A stretch of 64,000 nucleotides of DNA from Atrina japonica (taxonomy: Eukaryota > Mollusca > Bivalvia > Pterioida > Pinnidae): NCBI GenBank assembly GCA_030159075.1, contig BROG01000044.1, forward strand, positions 2,033,001 through 2,097,000. Reading direction: 5' to 3'. Made by a program: the position numbers and the translations under genes. Positions 41,367-48,780 of this stretch are shown in pieces. The notes beneath the pieces were generated by a model. The model saw only the letters and a program-made list of their open reading frames with translations. It searched no databases and had not been told where the DNA came from. Positions within the stretch are counted from its first letter, which is position 1. Every line of letters begins with the position of its first letter.

Positions 41367-43367
41367 ACTTGTAGTTTTATTTACAATTTAGTTATCTATT
41401 ACAGCGCCATCTACATGTACCGATGGAACATTTTATGCTGACAACTGTGATATGAAACTTTATTACCAATGTGCACATGGGATACCCTATCCATACGAGT
41501 GTCACACGGGAACATTATGGGATGTATCTATTAATAGTTGTAACTGGGAGTCAGTGGTGCCACCACGAACGAACACCCAAAGTGGATGTGGTTCAAATGC
41601 TCAGCTAAGTATATCCACCCAGACTACGACGAATACAGTTACACAACAGTCAACATCCTCTACTAGAACGATTACCGTTGAAGAATCTTCTACACCGACA
41701 CAAAGTATTACTTTTTCAGGTACATCTACTCTAATTGGTGTACTTACAACTTCAAATCACAAGCCAGTGACAGACACAATGTTGCCTATGACACACTCAA
41801 CAGCAAATATAGCAGATAATTCCACATCCTCGTCATTACTAATTACAACAGTTGATGCATCAAATACACCACCCTCTACAACAGGTGTATCGAGTAACGG
41901 TGCTTCAGTAACATTGTACCCTACAACAGGTGTATCGAGTAACGGTGCTTCCATGACATCGCACCCTACAACAGGTGTATCGAGTAGCAGTGCTTCAGTA
42001 ACATCGTACCCTACAACAGGTGTATCGAGTAACGGTGCTTCCATGACATCGCACCCTACAACAGGTGTATCGAGTAACAGTGCTTCAGTAACATCGTACC
42101 CTACAACAGGTGTATCGAGTAACGGTGCTTCAGTAACATCGTACCCTACAACAGGTGTATCGAGTAACGGTGCTTCAGTAACATCGTACCCTACAACAGG
42201 TATATCGAGTAACAGTGCTTCAGTAACATCGTACCCTACAACAGGTGTATCGAGTAACAGTGCTTCCATGACATCGCACCCTACAACAGGTGTATCGAGT
42301 AACAGTGCTTCAGTAACATTGTACCCTACAACAGGTGTATCGAATAACGGTGCTTCCATGACATCGCACCCTACAACAGGTGTATCAAATAACGGTGCTT
42401 CAGTAGCATCTTACCCTACAACAGGTGTATCAAATAACGGTGCTTCCGTGACATCGTACCCTACAACAGGTGTATCGAATAACGGTGCTTCCGTGACATC
42501 GTACCCTACAACAGGTATATCAAATAACGGTGCTTCAGCAACATCGTACCCTACAACAGGTGTATCGAATGACGGTGCTTCAGTGACATCGTACCCCACT
42601 ACAGGTGTTTCAAACGATGGTACTTCCATGACTCCAGCCTCCCCGGGCACAACGCTTAATCAGGTTACTACAGTAATATCGCCAGGTTTACATGGTTCTT
42701 CAACAGAGAGACACAATACTGCACAAACATCCACCAGCAATGTCATGACATCATCTCTTACGATGACCACAACAACAGATAATGGACACACAACTTCTCT
42801 GCCAACCATGTCTTCTAGTTCATCTGTACTAAGTAGTACAACATCGACAGGACATATAGCTAAGACCACAGCAACCTCTACAACCTCCTCACCAACAACA
42901 AGTGCTTGTGGACGTAAGTAAAGATAATATTTCAATTATGACGTAGGTATGATCGAGACAGCATCTAGTCACACACACACGCATGCATGCTTGCTACAGC
43001 CACATATATTTTATTTGATGTTCTGCAAATTCATTAAATATAGTTCATATATGTTTATAATGATTTGAATATAATTATAAATGAGAACATGTATATTACT
43101 TGGTACATTTGAGCCTGTTCAACGCATGATCTTTGATATAAAAAACCAACCTACTCAGAGATAAAGTCAACAATAGGTATAGCCATGTTTATATGTATCC
43201 TTGGCCTATATACGTATTTGAATAAAAGGAAATTTCTCTTTTTTGCAGCACCAGACACATGTCATTTTCCGGCTTGGGACTCTGGAAGTGAAACTATAAT
43301 ATCGGTATCAATTATAGGACAATTGGTCTTAAGCACCGTGGTATCAATTATTACAAGGTTTGGTTAA
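11341..43367 (+). CDS. Giant nine-domain GH18 chitinase with CBM14 modules, mucin tract and C-terminal membrane anchor (spliced)
   Basis: Spliced gene predicted to hydrolyse beta-1,4 bonds of chitin outside the cell. Order: signal-peptide exon (11341-11389), first GH18 exon (11939-12118), eight repeats of an exon set coding 404 codons, a ninth domain (30099-31576 plus 36794-37019), CBM14 exons at 37446-37631, 37904-38209, 39956-40141 and 41405-42913 (the last with a mucin tract), and a terminal exon 43249-43367 ending in TAA. All introns are GT-AG and the phases agree from start to stop. Summed consensus exon lengths give 4,424 codons including stop. Each GH18 domain has [26 protein letters not shown] and [12 protein letters not shown], the expected family motifs. 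Architecture resembles arthropod multi-GH18 chitinases (CHT10 type) but with nearly identical domains. Many array copies carry 1-2 nt indels; the single-copy exons carry none. Any 5' untranslated exon is unseen. I am confident of the family; exact copy number and transcript integrity are less certain. Confidence -1.
11939..12118 (+). CDS. Exon 2: N-terminal part of GH18 domain 1
   Basis: Phase 1 to phase 1 exon of 180 nt with no frame break. It codes the first beta strand ([14 protein letters not shown]) and the strand ending [11 protein letters not shown]. It is clearly diverged from the matching part of the internal copies: SQYR for [13 protein letters not shown] for [14 protein letters not shown] for VVGND. 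The intron after it (224 bp) is longer than and different from the 145 bp intron at this place in the other units. The exon therefore lies just outside the homogenised array and marks its left edge. Confidence -1.
12343..14425 (+). CDS. GH18 array unit 1 (exons E2-E6 and fused E7/E1)
   Basis: Exons: E2 12343-12599 (LAIGGWTHG and catalytic [10 protein letters not shown]), E3 12722-12847, E4 13071-13196 ([10 protein letters not shown]), E5 13346-13533 (GLGLYGRSF), E6 13714-13836 (QWIGYDD), fused E7/E1 14026-14425. The last exon finishes domain 1 ([18 protein letters not shown]), runs through a Ser/Thr linker and starts domain 2 ([10 protein letters not shown]). Differences from the consensus: an extra G at the E2 donor, +1 in E3, +2 in E4, +2 in E5, and several 1-nt changes in the fused exon (net +3). 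As written the reading frame is broken; motif content is intact. Confidence -1.
14571..16643 (+). CDS. GH18 array unit 2
   Basis: Exons: E2 14571-14829 (two 1-nt insertions), E3 14952-15076 (intact), E4 15299-15422 (intact), E5 15572-15759 (+2), E6 15932-16056 (+2), fused E7/E1 16248-16643 (net -1). The catalytic DGLDLDWEY is present in E2. The E3 exon has a synonymous TCA serine codon shared with unit 3, where the others have TCC. The extra bases fall in runs of A, T or C, as expected for consensus errors in an unpolished repeat. The unit begins 2,228 bp after unit 1. Confidence -1.
16789..18865 (+). CDS. GH18 array unit 3
   Basis: Exons: E2 16789-17045 (intact, 257 nt), E3 17166-17290 (intact), E4 17521-17646 (+2, in T and G runs), E5 17796-17982 (+1 at its first base), E6 18154-18276 (intact), fused E7/E1 18467-18865 (+2). 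All GH18 motifs are present. The linker carries Ser-Pro (agtcct) where most units have Thr-Pro (actcct), shared only with unit 4. The intron after E6 has the variant tttgttcagggagat, also found in unit 4. These shared variants suggest units 3-4 were copied as a block. Confidence -1.
19010..21078 (+). CDS. GH18 array unit 4 (near-intact reference unit)
   Basis: Exons: E2 19010-19266, E3 19388-19512, E4 19736-19859, E5 20013-20199 (+1), E6 20371-20493, fused E7/E1 20682-21078. All but E5 have the exact consensus length (257, 125, 124, 186, 123, 397 nt), so this is the best unit for reading the structure. The six exons sum to 1,212 nt, exactly 404 codons, phase 1 in and phase 1 out. Variants: Pro-Pro in place of Pro-Thr after the catalytic motif (shared with units 5 and 8), DYTV for DYAV in E5, and DTNSGG for DKTSGG at the exon end. 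Confidence -1.
21223..23296 (+). CDS. GH18 array unit 5
   Basis: Exons: E2 21223-21479, E3 21602-21726, E4 21950-22073 (all intact), E5 22223-22412 (+4, from G, T and A insertions), E6 22585-22707 (intact), fused E7/E1 22897-23296 (+3: one C, a CT, and one T at the donor, making it gttatg). It shares with unit 4 the Pro-Pro codon pair and an intron variant (actaaaatcag) seen nowhere else, so the two are sister copies. The catalytic motif is intact. Confidence -1.
23443..25521 (+). CDS. GH18 array unit 6
   Basis: Exons: E2 23443-23701 (+2; the second inserted T falls inside the catalytic motif, so the literal reading gives DWDV instead of DWEY), E3 23822-23946 (one insertion and one deletion), E4 24174-24297 (intact, with an extra G before the donor), E5 24448-24633 (intact), E6 24807-24931 (+2), fused E7/E1 25122-25521 (+3). 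If the single T is a consensus error the catalytic Glu is present as in every other copy. This is the place where checking raw reads matters most. Confidence -1.
25668..27735 (+). CDS. GH18 array unit 7
   Basis: Exons: E2 25668-25926 (+2, a TA insertion before IGGW), E3 26047-26171, E4 26398-26521, E5 26670-26855 and E6 27029-27151 (all intact), fused E7/E1 27340-27735 (one T missing in a T run before the linker; also ACAATTTC reads ACAAATTC, Ile to Asn). The intron after E5 has an extra G next to the donor. The catalytic motif and the MSYD and WSIDQDD motifs are intact. Introns carry the ctgaaaccag variant shared by units 6-9. Confidence -1.
27882..29954 (+). CDS. GH18 array unit 8
   Basis: Exons: E2 27882-28141 (net +3 from A-run, C-run and other 1-2 nt changes), E3 28262-28387 (+1), E4 28611-28734 (intact), E5 28884-29070 (+1), E6 29245-29368 (+1), fused E7/E1 29556-29954 (+2). 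At the end of E3 the codon GCA is GAA, giving SLIEQ for SLIAQ, a change shared only with unit 9. It carries Pro-Pro after the catalytic motif like units 4 and 5. Catalytic [10 protein letters not shown] is present. Confidence -1.
30099..31576 (+). CDS. GH18 array unit 9 (exons E2-E6 of the last domain)
   Basis: Exons: E2 30099-30355 (one insertion and one deletion, so normal length), E3 30476-30600 (intact), E4 30823-30947 (+1), E5 31097-31282 and E6 31454-31576 (intact). Coding variants: Pro-His after the catalytic motif, SLIEQ (shared with unit 8), an Ala-to-Val change in E5 (HGLG preceded by FV) and Thr-to-Met in E6 (DDMESF). Identity to the array ends about 20 bp into the next intron. The domain is finished 5.2 kb downstream by the diverged exon at 36794. 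Confidence -1.
33030..33490 (-). mobile_element. Tc1/mariner transposase relic nested in the Gypsy relic
   Basis: On the reverse strand the translation gives [14 protein letters not shown] and then [20 protein letters not shown], the helix-turn-helix region of Tc1-type transposases. A weaker continuation follows ([19 protein letters not shown]). Frames are broken. No terminal inverted repeats were recognised. Confidence -1.
33560..33840. repeat. AT-rich degenerate short repeat
   Basis: Many imperfect copies of aaaatctaaaatat and its complement, with no coding sense. Probably a simple-sequence derived block. Confidence -1.
34310..35050. repeat. ~358 bp tandem duplication in the Gypsy relic
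   Basis: Two almost identical copies begin at 34310 and 34669, and a third partial start (aaatattataaacataatac) lies at 35027. The copies differ by a few bases. They interrupt the pol C-terminal coding remnant, which resumes after the third start. Confidence -1.
35481..35759 (-). mobile_element. tRNA-derived SINE, copy 1
   Basis: Read in reverse it starts gagccggcctggctcagtcg (A box) and has a B box (gagttcgagtcc), then a long tail ending ttaaacaacaataaacaaa. It is flanked by a 12 bp target-site duplication TGACACTTCATG (35469-35480 and 35760-35771), which fixes the ends. Confidence -1.
35919..36202 (-). mobile_element. tRNA-derived SINE, copy 2
   Basis: Same family and orientation as the copy 440 bp upstream. 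A 15 bp target-site duplication CAATTCTGTTTTGGG (35904-35918 and 36203-36217) flanks it, so the two are independent insertions. Confidence -1.
36537..36602. repeat. (CT)n microsatellite before the last GH18 exon
   Basis: 66 bp of CT in the intron, 190 bp upstream of the acceptor at 36793. Confidence -1.
36794..37019 (+). CDS. E7 exon closing GH18 domain 9, with Ser/Thr linker
   Basis: Codes [19 protein letters not shown] followed by [15 protein letters not shown], the C-terminal GH18 strand with the conserved Trp, then a Ser/Thr/Pro-rich linker ending in Cys-Gly. Phase 0 in, phase 1 out, 226 nt, no frame break. It is diverged from the internal E7 copies ([17 protein letters not shown] against [17 protein letters not shown]). 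Like the first GH18 exon it therefore lies outside the homogenised array. It is preceded by a 5.2 kb intron filled with transposon debris. Confidence -1.
37446..37631 (+). CDS. CBM14 (peritrophin-A) chitin-binding exon A
   Basis: One 186 nt phase 1-1 exon coding a complete chitin-binding module with the six-cysteine pattern: ICEEG, GDNCD, YYQC, YACATG, SCNW and a final CDCG. The aromatic YYQC and the WDVRINSC block are typical of the family. It should hold the enzyme on chitin fibres. The exon ends TGTGGTC|gtaag, the same Cys-Gly junction as its neighbours, so modules can be added without a frame change. It is almost the same as the exon at 39956. Confidence -1.
37904..38209 (+). CDS. CBM14 exon B with short Thr-rich tail
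   Basis: A 306 nt phase 1-1 exon. It codes a six-cysteine CBM14 module (STCTDG, ADNCD, YYQCAHG, YECHTG, NICNW, SGC) followed by about 35 residues rich in Thr and Ser, a likely O-glycosylated spacer, ending CG at the donor. The CBM part is nearly identical to that of the exon at 41405, which carries a far longer mucin tract. No frame break is seen. Confidence -1.
38210..39041. other. Intron sequence between CBM14 exons B and A', left part
   Basis: AT-rich, with loosely repeated lines such as tcgtattacattatcattta that recur at 39560-39720. No coding signal seen. Confidence -1.
39042..39310. repeat. Larger palindrome that contains the foldback element
   Basis: Left arm sequence tttattgccctgg ... 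ttgtagggagacatgag and right arm catgcatccctacaaccagg with gcaataaa are inverted copies centred near 39230. The small foldback element splits the left arm. Both lie in the intron between CBM14 exons B and A'. Confidence -1.
39058..39170. mobile_element. Small foldback element (MITE-like)
   Basis: Arms cctggacccagatgcacaac and gttgtgcaaccgggtcctgg are inverted copies, extended by ttaaatttaacgt / acgttaaattta. The spacer is about 35 bp. Confidence -1.
39956..40141 (+). CDS. CBM14 chitin-binding exon A' (duplicate of exon A)
   Basis: A 186 nt phase 1-1 exon with the same length, cysteine spacing and end as the exon at 37446 (VCEDG, GDNCD, YYQCSSG, YACAAG, NNCNW, CGCG). Differences are mainly substitutions (for example SGIFYQYAC against SGVSHQYAC). 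It reads open with clean acceptor (tatag) and donor (gtaag). Together with the next exon it is the second half of an A-B-A'-B' duplication. Confidence -1.
40270..40320 (+). mobile_element. SINE head fragment
   Basis: Sequence ctctgtggtcgagtggttcg and what follows resembles the head of the SINE at 45140, without a tail. It lies in the intron between CBM14 exons A' and B'. Confidence -1.
41297..41363. repeat. (CT)n microsatellite just before the mucin exon
   Basis: CT repeat ending 41 bp upstream of the exon at 41405; it may extend the pyrimidine-rich tract before the acceptor. Confidence -1.
41405..42913 (+). CDS. CBM14 exon B' with long mucin-like Ser/Thr repeat tract
   Basis: A 1,509 nt phase 1-1 exon, open throughout. 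The first 60 or so residues are a CBM14 module (STCTDG, ADNCD, YYQCAHG, YECHTG, NSCNW, SGCG). About 100 Ser/Thr-rich residues follow, then 17 repeats of 15 residues of the type [15 protein letters not shown], then a further 90 Ser/Thr-rich residues ending in ACG. Such tracts are usually densely O-glycosylated and act as stiff extended stalks. Here the tract would hold the catalytic and binding modules away from the C-terminal membrane anchor. Confidence -1.
41878..42642 (+). repeat. Coding 45 bp minisatellite, 17 units
   Basis: Seventeen 45 bp units in perfect register, with no indels, code the 15-residue mucin repeat. Early units read VSSNG, later ones VSNNG and the last VSNDG, so there is a gradient along the tract. 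Units ending MTSHP alternate with units ending VTSYP at the left end. The last unit is degenerate (MTPAS). Confidence -1.
43249..43367 (+). CDS. Terminal exon: C-terminal hydrophobic anchor and stop codon
   Basis: Codes 39 residues starting with [14 protein letters not shown] and continuing into a hydrophobic run, [19 protein letters not shown], then TRFG and TAA (43365-43367). A small-residue stretch (DSGS) followed by about 20 hydrophobic residues at the extreme C terminus is the pattern of a GPI-attachment signal. A single membrane span with a 3-4 residue tail is the alternative. Either way the enzyme would be tethered to the cell surface, facing outwards. The acceptor (ttttgcag) and phase match the preceding exon. 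Confidence -1.
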
Positions 43368-43796
43368 CACAATGTCGATGTCGTGATATGCGGTCATCGT
43401 AAATCACATTCGAATTTTCGAATCTTATCTACAAAGTGTAACAAAATGAACAATTTTGTATATAGATATATCCTTTTCTATGATTCATCTTTTTAGATTG
43501 ATGTTGGTTGCGATTACAATACCATGAACAAATGAGTACAATGTATATATGTAAACATATGTGACACAGCCTTTTACTTATCATGGTAAATATTACAAGA
43601 TGATGATCGATGATGAAAAAGATATATCTTTAACCTCCAATAATTTTGAAAATTGTGATAAAAACATTCAAGAACGTTTTTGGCAACTGTTGACAGACTT
43701 GTAAGTGTAAATATAGTTCTATATTTAAGATAAATATTGCATATGTTATTCCCATATGTCACAAAAAATTATATAGAACATATCTTTTCTTTTTTG

Positions 43797-43802
43797 AATA
43801 AA
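43797..43802 (+). promoter_or_regulatory. Candidate polyadenylation signal for the giant chitinase
   Basis: First AATAAA after the stop codon that I noticed, about 430 bp downstream. It is plausible but unproved; AT-rich sequence makes chance hits common. Confidence -1.
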
Positions 43803-44059
43803 AAACAGAGACGGCCCCCATTCTCTCCTTAATCCTCCTGCACTTCTCTGTATTGTACAGCTATTATAACATTTTCTTTTATTGTCCAAAGTACTTTAAG
43901 TTAATTGATAATAGAAAAAATTCATTTGTTCAAAGTATTAATAAGTATAAAGACTGTTTTGTAGAAATGTTTATGAGTTTATGTACATGTACATATGCAT
44001 AAGCTTGTAGAATTATTCTGTGAAGATCATGTTCTCAATTTCATGTGATGATTTATATA

Positions 44060-44216
44060 GATATGTAATATATATTTGAACCATGTTTGTCATATATAGT
44101 TTTTATAACAAAATTTTGTTGGGATGAGTCTGACCCCAAGGCCCCAACCTTGGCAGATTCGGATACCAATATGCATGGGCAATAAGATATTTATAAAAAA
44201 AAAAAAAAAAAAAAAA
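44060..44216 (+). mobile_element. Possible retroposed 3' end with poly(A) tract
   Basis: A unique-looking stretch ends in a run of about 23 A (44195-44216), directly before the MITE. It looks like the tail of a retroposon, but no coding part or target duplication was found. Confidence -1.
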
Positions 44217-44224
44217 TGTAGGTA

Positions 44225-44401
44225 CAGTGGAACCTTGCAATTAAAACACCTAACTGACTGACTCAAAGTGGTCTGATATATGAGGTGGTCTTTTAAGTGA
44301 GGTTGTGTACTTATTGAATATTTATAAAGAGGCCGAAAACATGTTGTCTGTACTGTGAGGTGGTCTCCTAAGTCAGGTGGTCTTTAGACAAGGTTCCACT
44401 G
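44225..44401. mobile_element. Mariner-type MITE
   Basis: A 177 bp element with 13 bp terminal inverted repeats CAGTGGAACCTTG / CAAGGTTCCACTG and flanking TA dinucleotides. It has no coding capacity. Confidence -1.
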
Positions 44402-45139
44402 TATATCCACTTGGGATTGATACTGACGTATTTCTGATGAACGTGGTATATCAAATGATTATCTTTTTGTTAAATACGAGACTGATATCTATCGTTAAAA
44501 CATGGGATGTTTGGTTTTCGTGTTTTATTTCAACATTAAAAGACAAACACCATGTTAAACGACTCATTATAACAGACCAAGTTGTCTAGTTTACTTTCAG
44601 TTTTGTCAGAATACTTTACATTCAGATCACGTGACTTCAATTAAAAGTCCAGCAAGGTCAATTCTGATTATGTTATATTTACATTGAGGACATTCAGCGA
44701 TATCTTGTTTCAGTTCATCAGCGAGAAATCATGTTTAGATAAATGTTCTCTCTTGTAAATATGGAAAATGTCATCACTTTTCTGTGGGCTTTTTTCGAAT
44801 CTGGCACCTATAATATTCATATTCCTGGTCATATATTCGATAGAAGCTTAACCGGAATATAGTAATGCTCTATTTTCTATAAAACTACATACTGTACTGA
44901 CGAACCGTCACGTGACGTAATAACTCGAAAATGGTCTGTTGTACGGTATAATAATGAAATATCGGGATTATTGCGAGAAAATGTATCTTAAAAATCAAAC
45001 TACCCTTATTCTGTAGTCGGTACAACATAACTATCCATCCATTCAGAAAAATACATTGCCTCAAAGATAAAACTGCACAGAAAAGTATTTCCTGAAATGA
45101 ACCACAGACTTTCCACAGGTAAAATGGCAAACTTTTGAA

Positions 45140-45382
45140 TTTGATTTGATTTGATTTTTTGTTTTACGCCATACTCAACAATCTTTCAGTCATATGATGG
45201 CGTCCAGTTTTTATTGGTGGAGGAGAAACCCCGGTTACCCGGGTAAAGACCACCGACCTTCCGCAAGAAAACTGGCAAACTTTCCCACTTAATTCGAAAT
45301 GACCCTAGCGGGATTTGAACCAGAGGTGAGAGGCCTTGTGATTTAAAGCGCAATGCTCTAACCACTCGGCCACGGAGACCCC
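45140..45382 (-). mobile_element. Second tRNA-derived SINE family, full copy
   Basis: Reverse reading begins ggggtctccgtggccgagtg with B box ggttcaaatcc and ends in (ttgat)n-like sequence. The 14 bp duplication GGCAAACTTTTGAA (45126-45139 and 45383-45396) defines it. The head resembles a Ser/Leu-type tRNA. Confidence -1.
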
Positions 45383-45579
45383 GGCAAACTTTTGAAAGAA
45401 AAGCTACATTCCAGCAGACCCGAACACCCCGATGATCAGAGGCAAATAAATGTGCATTACTCTGTTAACTTATATATACCGTTTAACGTTCCACAAAGGG
45501 CCTTATTGTATAATATCTATGGCATACTAATTCAAATTAATATGTTAAACCTAGTTTTCACAGTTAAACTTGGTTAATT

Positions 45580-46080
45580 TAGCTTAGTTCGGGAAAAACT
45601 AGGTTTATCTTGTTAAAAAACTATTTAATTTTATTAATGTGATTTGGTCGTAGCAATTTGAATTCACTAGAGAGAAAAACGGTTTAAATGCACCAGCGTT
45701 CCCCAGTTAAACCCGTTTTTCGTCAATGCGGAATAATGAGTAAACAAGGTTTAACTTGAGAAAAAATCAGGTTTACCTAATATGGCACGTCAATCACATT
45801 CTTTGGTTAAAGCTATTTTTTCTCCATATAAACTTTTTTTAGTTTCTAACCTAGTTTTTCTCCAGTTAATGCGAGTTTGAAGAAAAACTGTTAACTCATT
45901 AATGTGATTCTGGCGTAGCAGTTTGAATTTACTGAAAGAAATCCTAGTCTAACTGAGAAAATTTAGGTTTAACTGCACTAAAATCACATTAATACTCATT
46001 TACGTATTATATTTTATTAAAAGTTAAATCATGTGTTGCCAATTGACAAAACTTGGGCTTTACTGAGAAACACTACGCTG
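45580..46080. repeat. Degenerate repeats of aaactaggtttaactg type in both orientations
   Basis: Many imperfect direct and inverted copies around gagaaaaactaggttta and ttaatgtgatt. Related sequence is at 53950-54130. It looks like an eroded foldback element. Confidence -1.
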
Positions 46081-46614
46081 AAATCATTTATGTGGTTTGG
46101 CATGCCATAGATACAGGTCTGTAGAAATACAATGTAAAAAATACCATTGTGGGTGTGCCTTAGACAGTCCATTTAATGTTTCATTTAAAAACGTCTATCT
46201 ATTTTATGAGAGTTCAAACCACATTATACAATACTTCTAAAGAACTAAAAGCATATTCATTTACACTTGAATAAGAGATGTAAAAATAATAACTATATTA
46301 ATATTCTTGATTGCGACATCACCTGTTAATCGTTTTTAAAAGATGTTTTTGTTTGTTTTACTACTGTATTAAATTTTTCACTTAAAAAGAACAAAATAAG
46401 ATTTAAGTCAAATGCCACAAAGTTTGACCTGTGTTATAGACAGACGCCACCTGTTGTCACATAGGATCTCAGTTTTAAGTATCATCCGAAAGCTCGTGAC
46501 TTTCACTTTGCGTGCTGAGCGCTTGTCATGCCAATTGTCACTACCATGACTCTGTAAATGAATTGAACCCGGGACTTTAAAATTTAAACTATATCTATTT
46601 CATAACGATTGACA

Positions 46615-46796
46615 AACAAGTTCTGTCAACTTGTAGCATATATTGGTGTGCGGAGGTCCTTGCTGTGGAATGAAACCGGAGTAACCGGAGAAAATCCACG
46701 TGTCCAACTTTGCGACCACCATACCATCTCACATACTCCCCTGTCAATTCCTGTTGGTGGTTAGAGAATGCTCTAACCACTGCGCTACCAGGACAA
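46615..46796 (-). mobile_element. Probable SINE with tRNA-like head
   Basis: Reverse reading begins cctggtagcgcagtggttag, an A-box-like head, and contains ttttctccggttactccggt. No clear B box or target duplication was found. Confidence -1.
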
Positions 46797-46835
46797 ACTT
46801 GGAGTTTTGAAAGCAGAATTGAAAAAGTGAATAAA

Positions 46836-46837
<2 letters not shown>

Positions 46838-46909
<72 letters not shown>
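46838..46909. repeat. (GA)n microsatellite
   Basis: 72 bp of GA. Confidence -1.
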
Positions 46910-46912
<3 letters not shown>

Positions 46913-47778
46913 TATAATTTTTTATATAAAAAACCAGTTGATTGTATTTGATTGATAACTAAATGGTTCAATTGATTCCGCCACACACTGTTATGAGACA
47001 GATGTAGTGATAAAAAGTTGAATATAGGTTCAGTATATATGAAAATATAACATACTGAAATAAGGTCATTTGGTAAATATATCGTTGCTGCTTGGTACCT
47101 GGGTTTAGAATTATATAATCTTTGAATAAAAGACACATAACATGCATAATACTGTTATTAAAATATTCACCTTCATGCACTTGCGCGTGTCATATGCATA
47201 TGAACAGTTAATATTGACAACAATTTGTATTCAATATCAAATTCGACATTTCGTGATTTTTGTTTAAGACCTTCTTTGATAGGAAAATGAAAAATGGTAC
47301 GTTTGAAATAAACTCCCGATTAGGACCTTAATATACTTTTTTCCAATCACCTTTGTTTAAAAAAATTGACACAGTGTATATAAAACTGCATGATTTGTGT
47401 TTCAACTTTTGCAAGCTTTGAAACGAATGAGTTGAAGGAAAACAGAGGTAGTGAGAGATCGGAAATATTTTATAGATTTGTGTTTGGTGTCAATATTTGA
47501 TACTTGTTAAAGTTACAATCATTTTCATTCCTTTAATCATTTGTATGGAATGAAACATTACATAAAAGACTTACATTAGATTCTACAAGTGTTTCAATTT
47601 CCTTGTATGTTTTTTGTGACAATAAAATAATTTGTATCAAGATCTGAAGTACTGAGAAATACGCCATTCGGTATTGAAAAGGTAAGTAATTTATTTAGTT
47701 ACATTTTATTCTCAATAAATTGAAAAGCTCACTATGTACTGAATTTCCAATGATCGCAAAGTGTCTTCAGTAAAAAAT

Positions 47779-47782
<4 letters not shown>

Positions 47783-47846
<64 letters not shown>
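47783..47846. repeat. (CT)n microsatellite
   Basis: 64 bp of CT with one interruption, followed by TA-rich sequence. Confidence -1.
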
Positions 47847-48299
47847 GTGTGATATATATATATATATAAATTATATTATAATATTATTATATATTATATA
47901 TACAAAACCGGGCTTATTGACAAATTTTGACTTTTTTATTTTGGTGATATGAATAAAGATGTGGATAATAAGACTATATGTATGAAGTTTTACAGCTGTG
48001 CGACTTCTACTTTTTTAGTTATAGGCATTTTAATATGCAGTACATAAAGTCGTTCTTCAAAAATTTATTAACGACGCCAACATTATCTTGACGTCATATA
48101 CATAGTAAACTTTCCAAAGCACGCAAAGTTACCTCTTTATTCTATTTTTATGTTGACAAAATAGAAAAAACAACAATAACGGGTAACTATTATTTATATC
48201 TTTGTTGAATTAATCTGTAAAGATAAGAAAGGTTCCAAATCAATATACAATGTTTTTCTTAAAAATCTTGAATTTAAAGTGAAAGTCAAAATAAAACGG

Positions 48300-48562
48300 C
48301 AGAACTTATTGAATTTAGATAATAATTTTGATTGGAAAGGAATATATACCAATGTTTTTTATAAATACAAAAGACACTAAACTGATTTGGTTTCAATACA
48401 GACTCATGCATAATATTTAAGATACCAATAAATTTCTACACAAAGTTAGCATAAAAATGATCCTAAATGCTGCTTTTGTAATATTGAAATAAAAACTATA
48501 AAACATATATATTATGAATGTCATTGTGTAAAAAAAACTATGGAACGACATAAAAGACTGGT

Positions 48563-48608
<46 letters not shown>

Positions 48609-48780
48609 TAATGAATATTTCGCTTTCCAGCTAATAGATATATTATTTCTAAAAACTGGTTTTAAGTATAAGACATTCAACACCTGTATAATATTGATTA
48701 AAATTAGATCTACACGAAAAGATTTTTTAAAAGGTGTTGGATTTTGAAAAAATAAAATCTTAATTAAAATCATACAATGA
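48300..48780 (+). mobile_element. LINE relic, C-terminal part of ORF2
   Basis: Translation in two frames gives LIWFQYRLMHNI, TNKFLHKVSI and then NDPKCCFCNIEIKTIKHIYY with ECHCVKK. This is the C-x2-C ... H ... C zinc-binding C terminus of L1/Tx1-type LINEs. Stops and an inserted AAT repeat (48564-48604) break it. Confidence -1.

Noticed and set aside
41757..42650. Reverse-strand open frames of 200 and 79 codons across the mucin repeat
   Set aside because: A 45 bp period without stops keeps the antisense open; the forward frame has the CBM14 module and splice sites.
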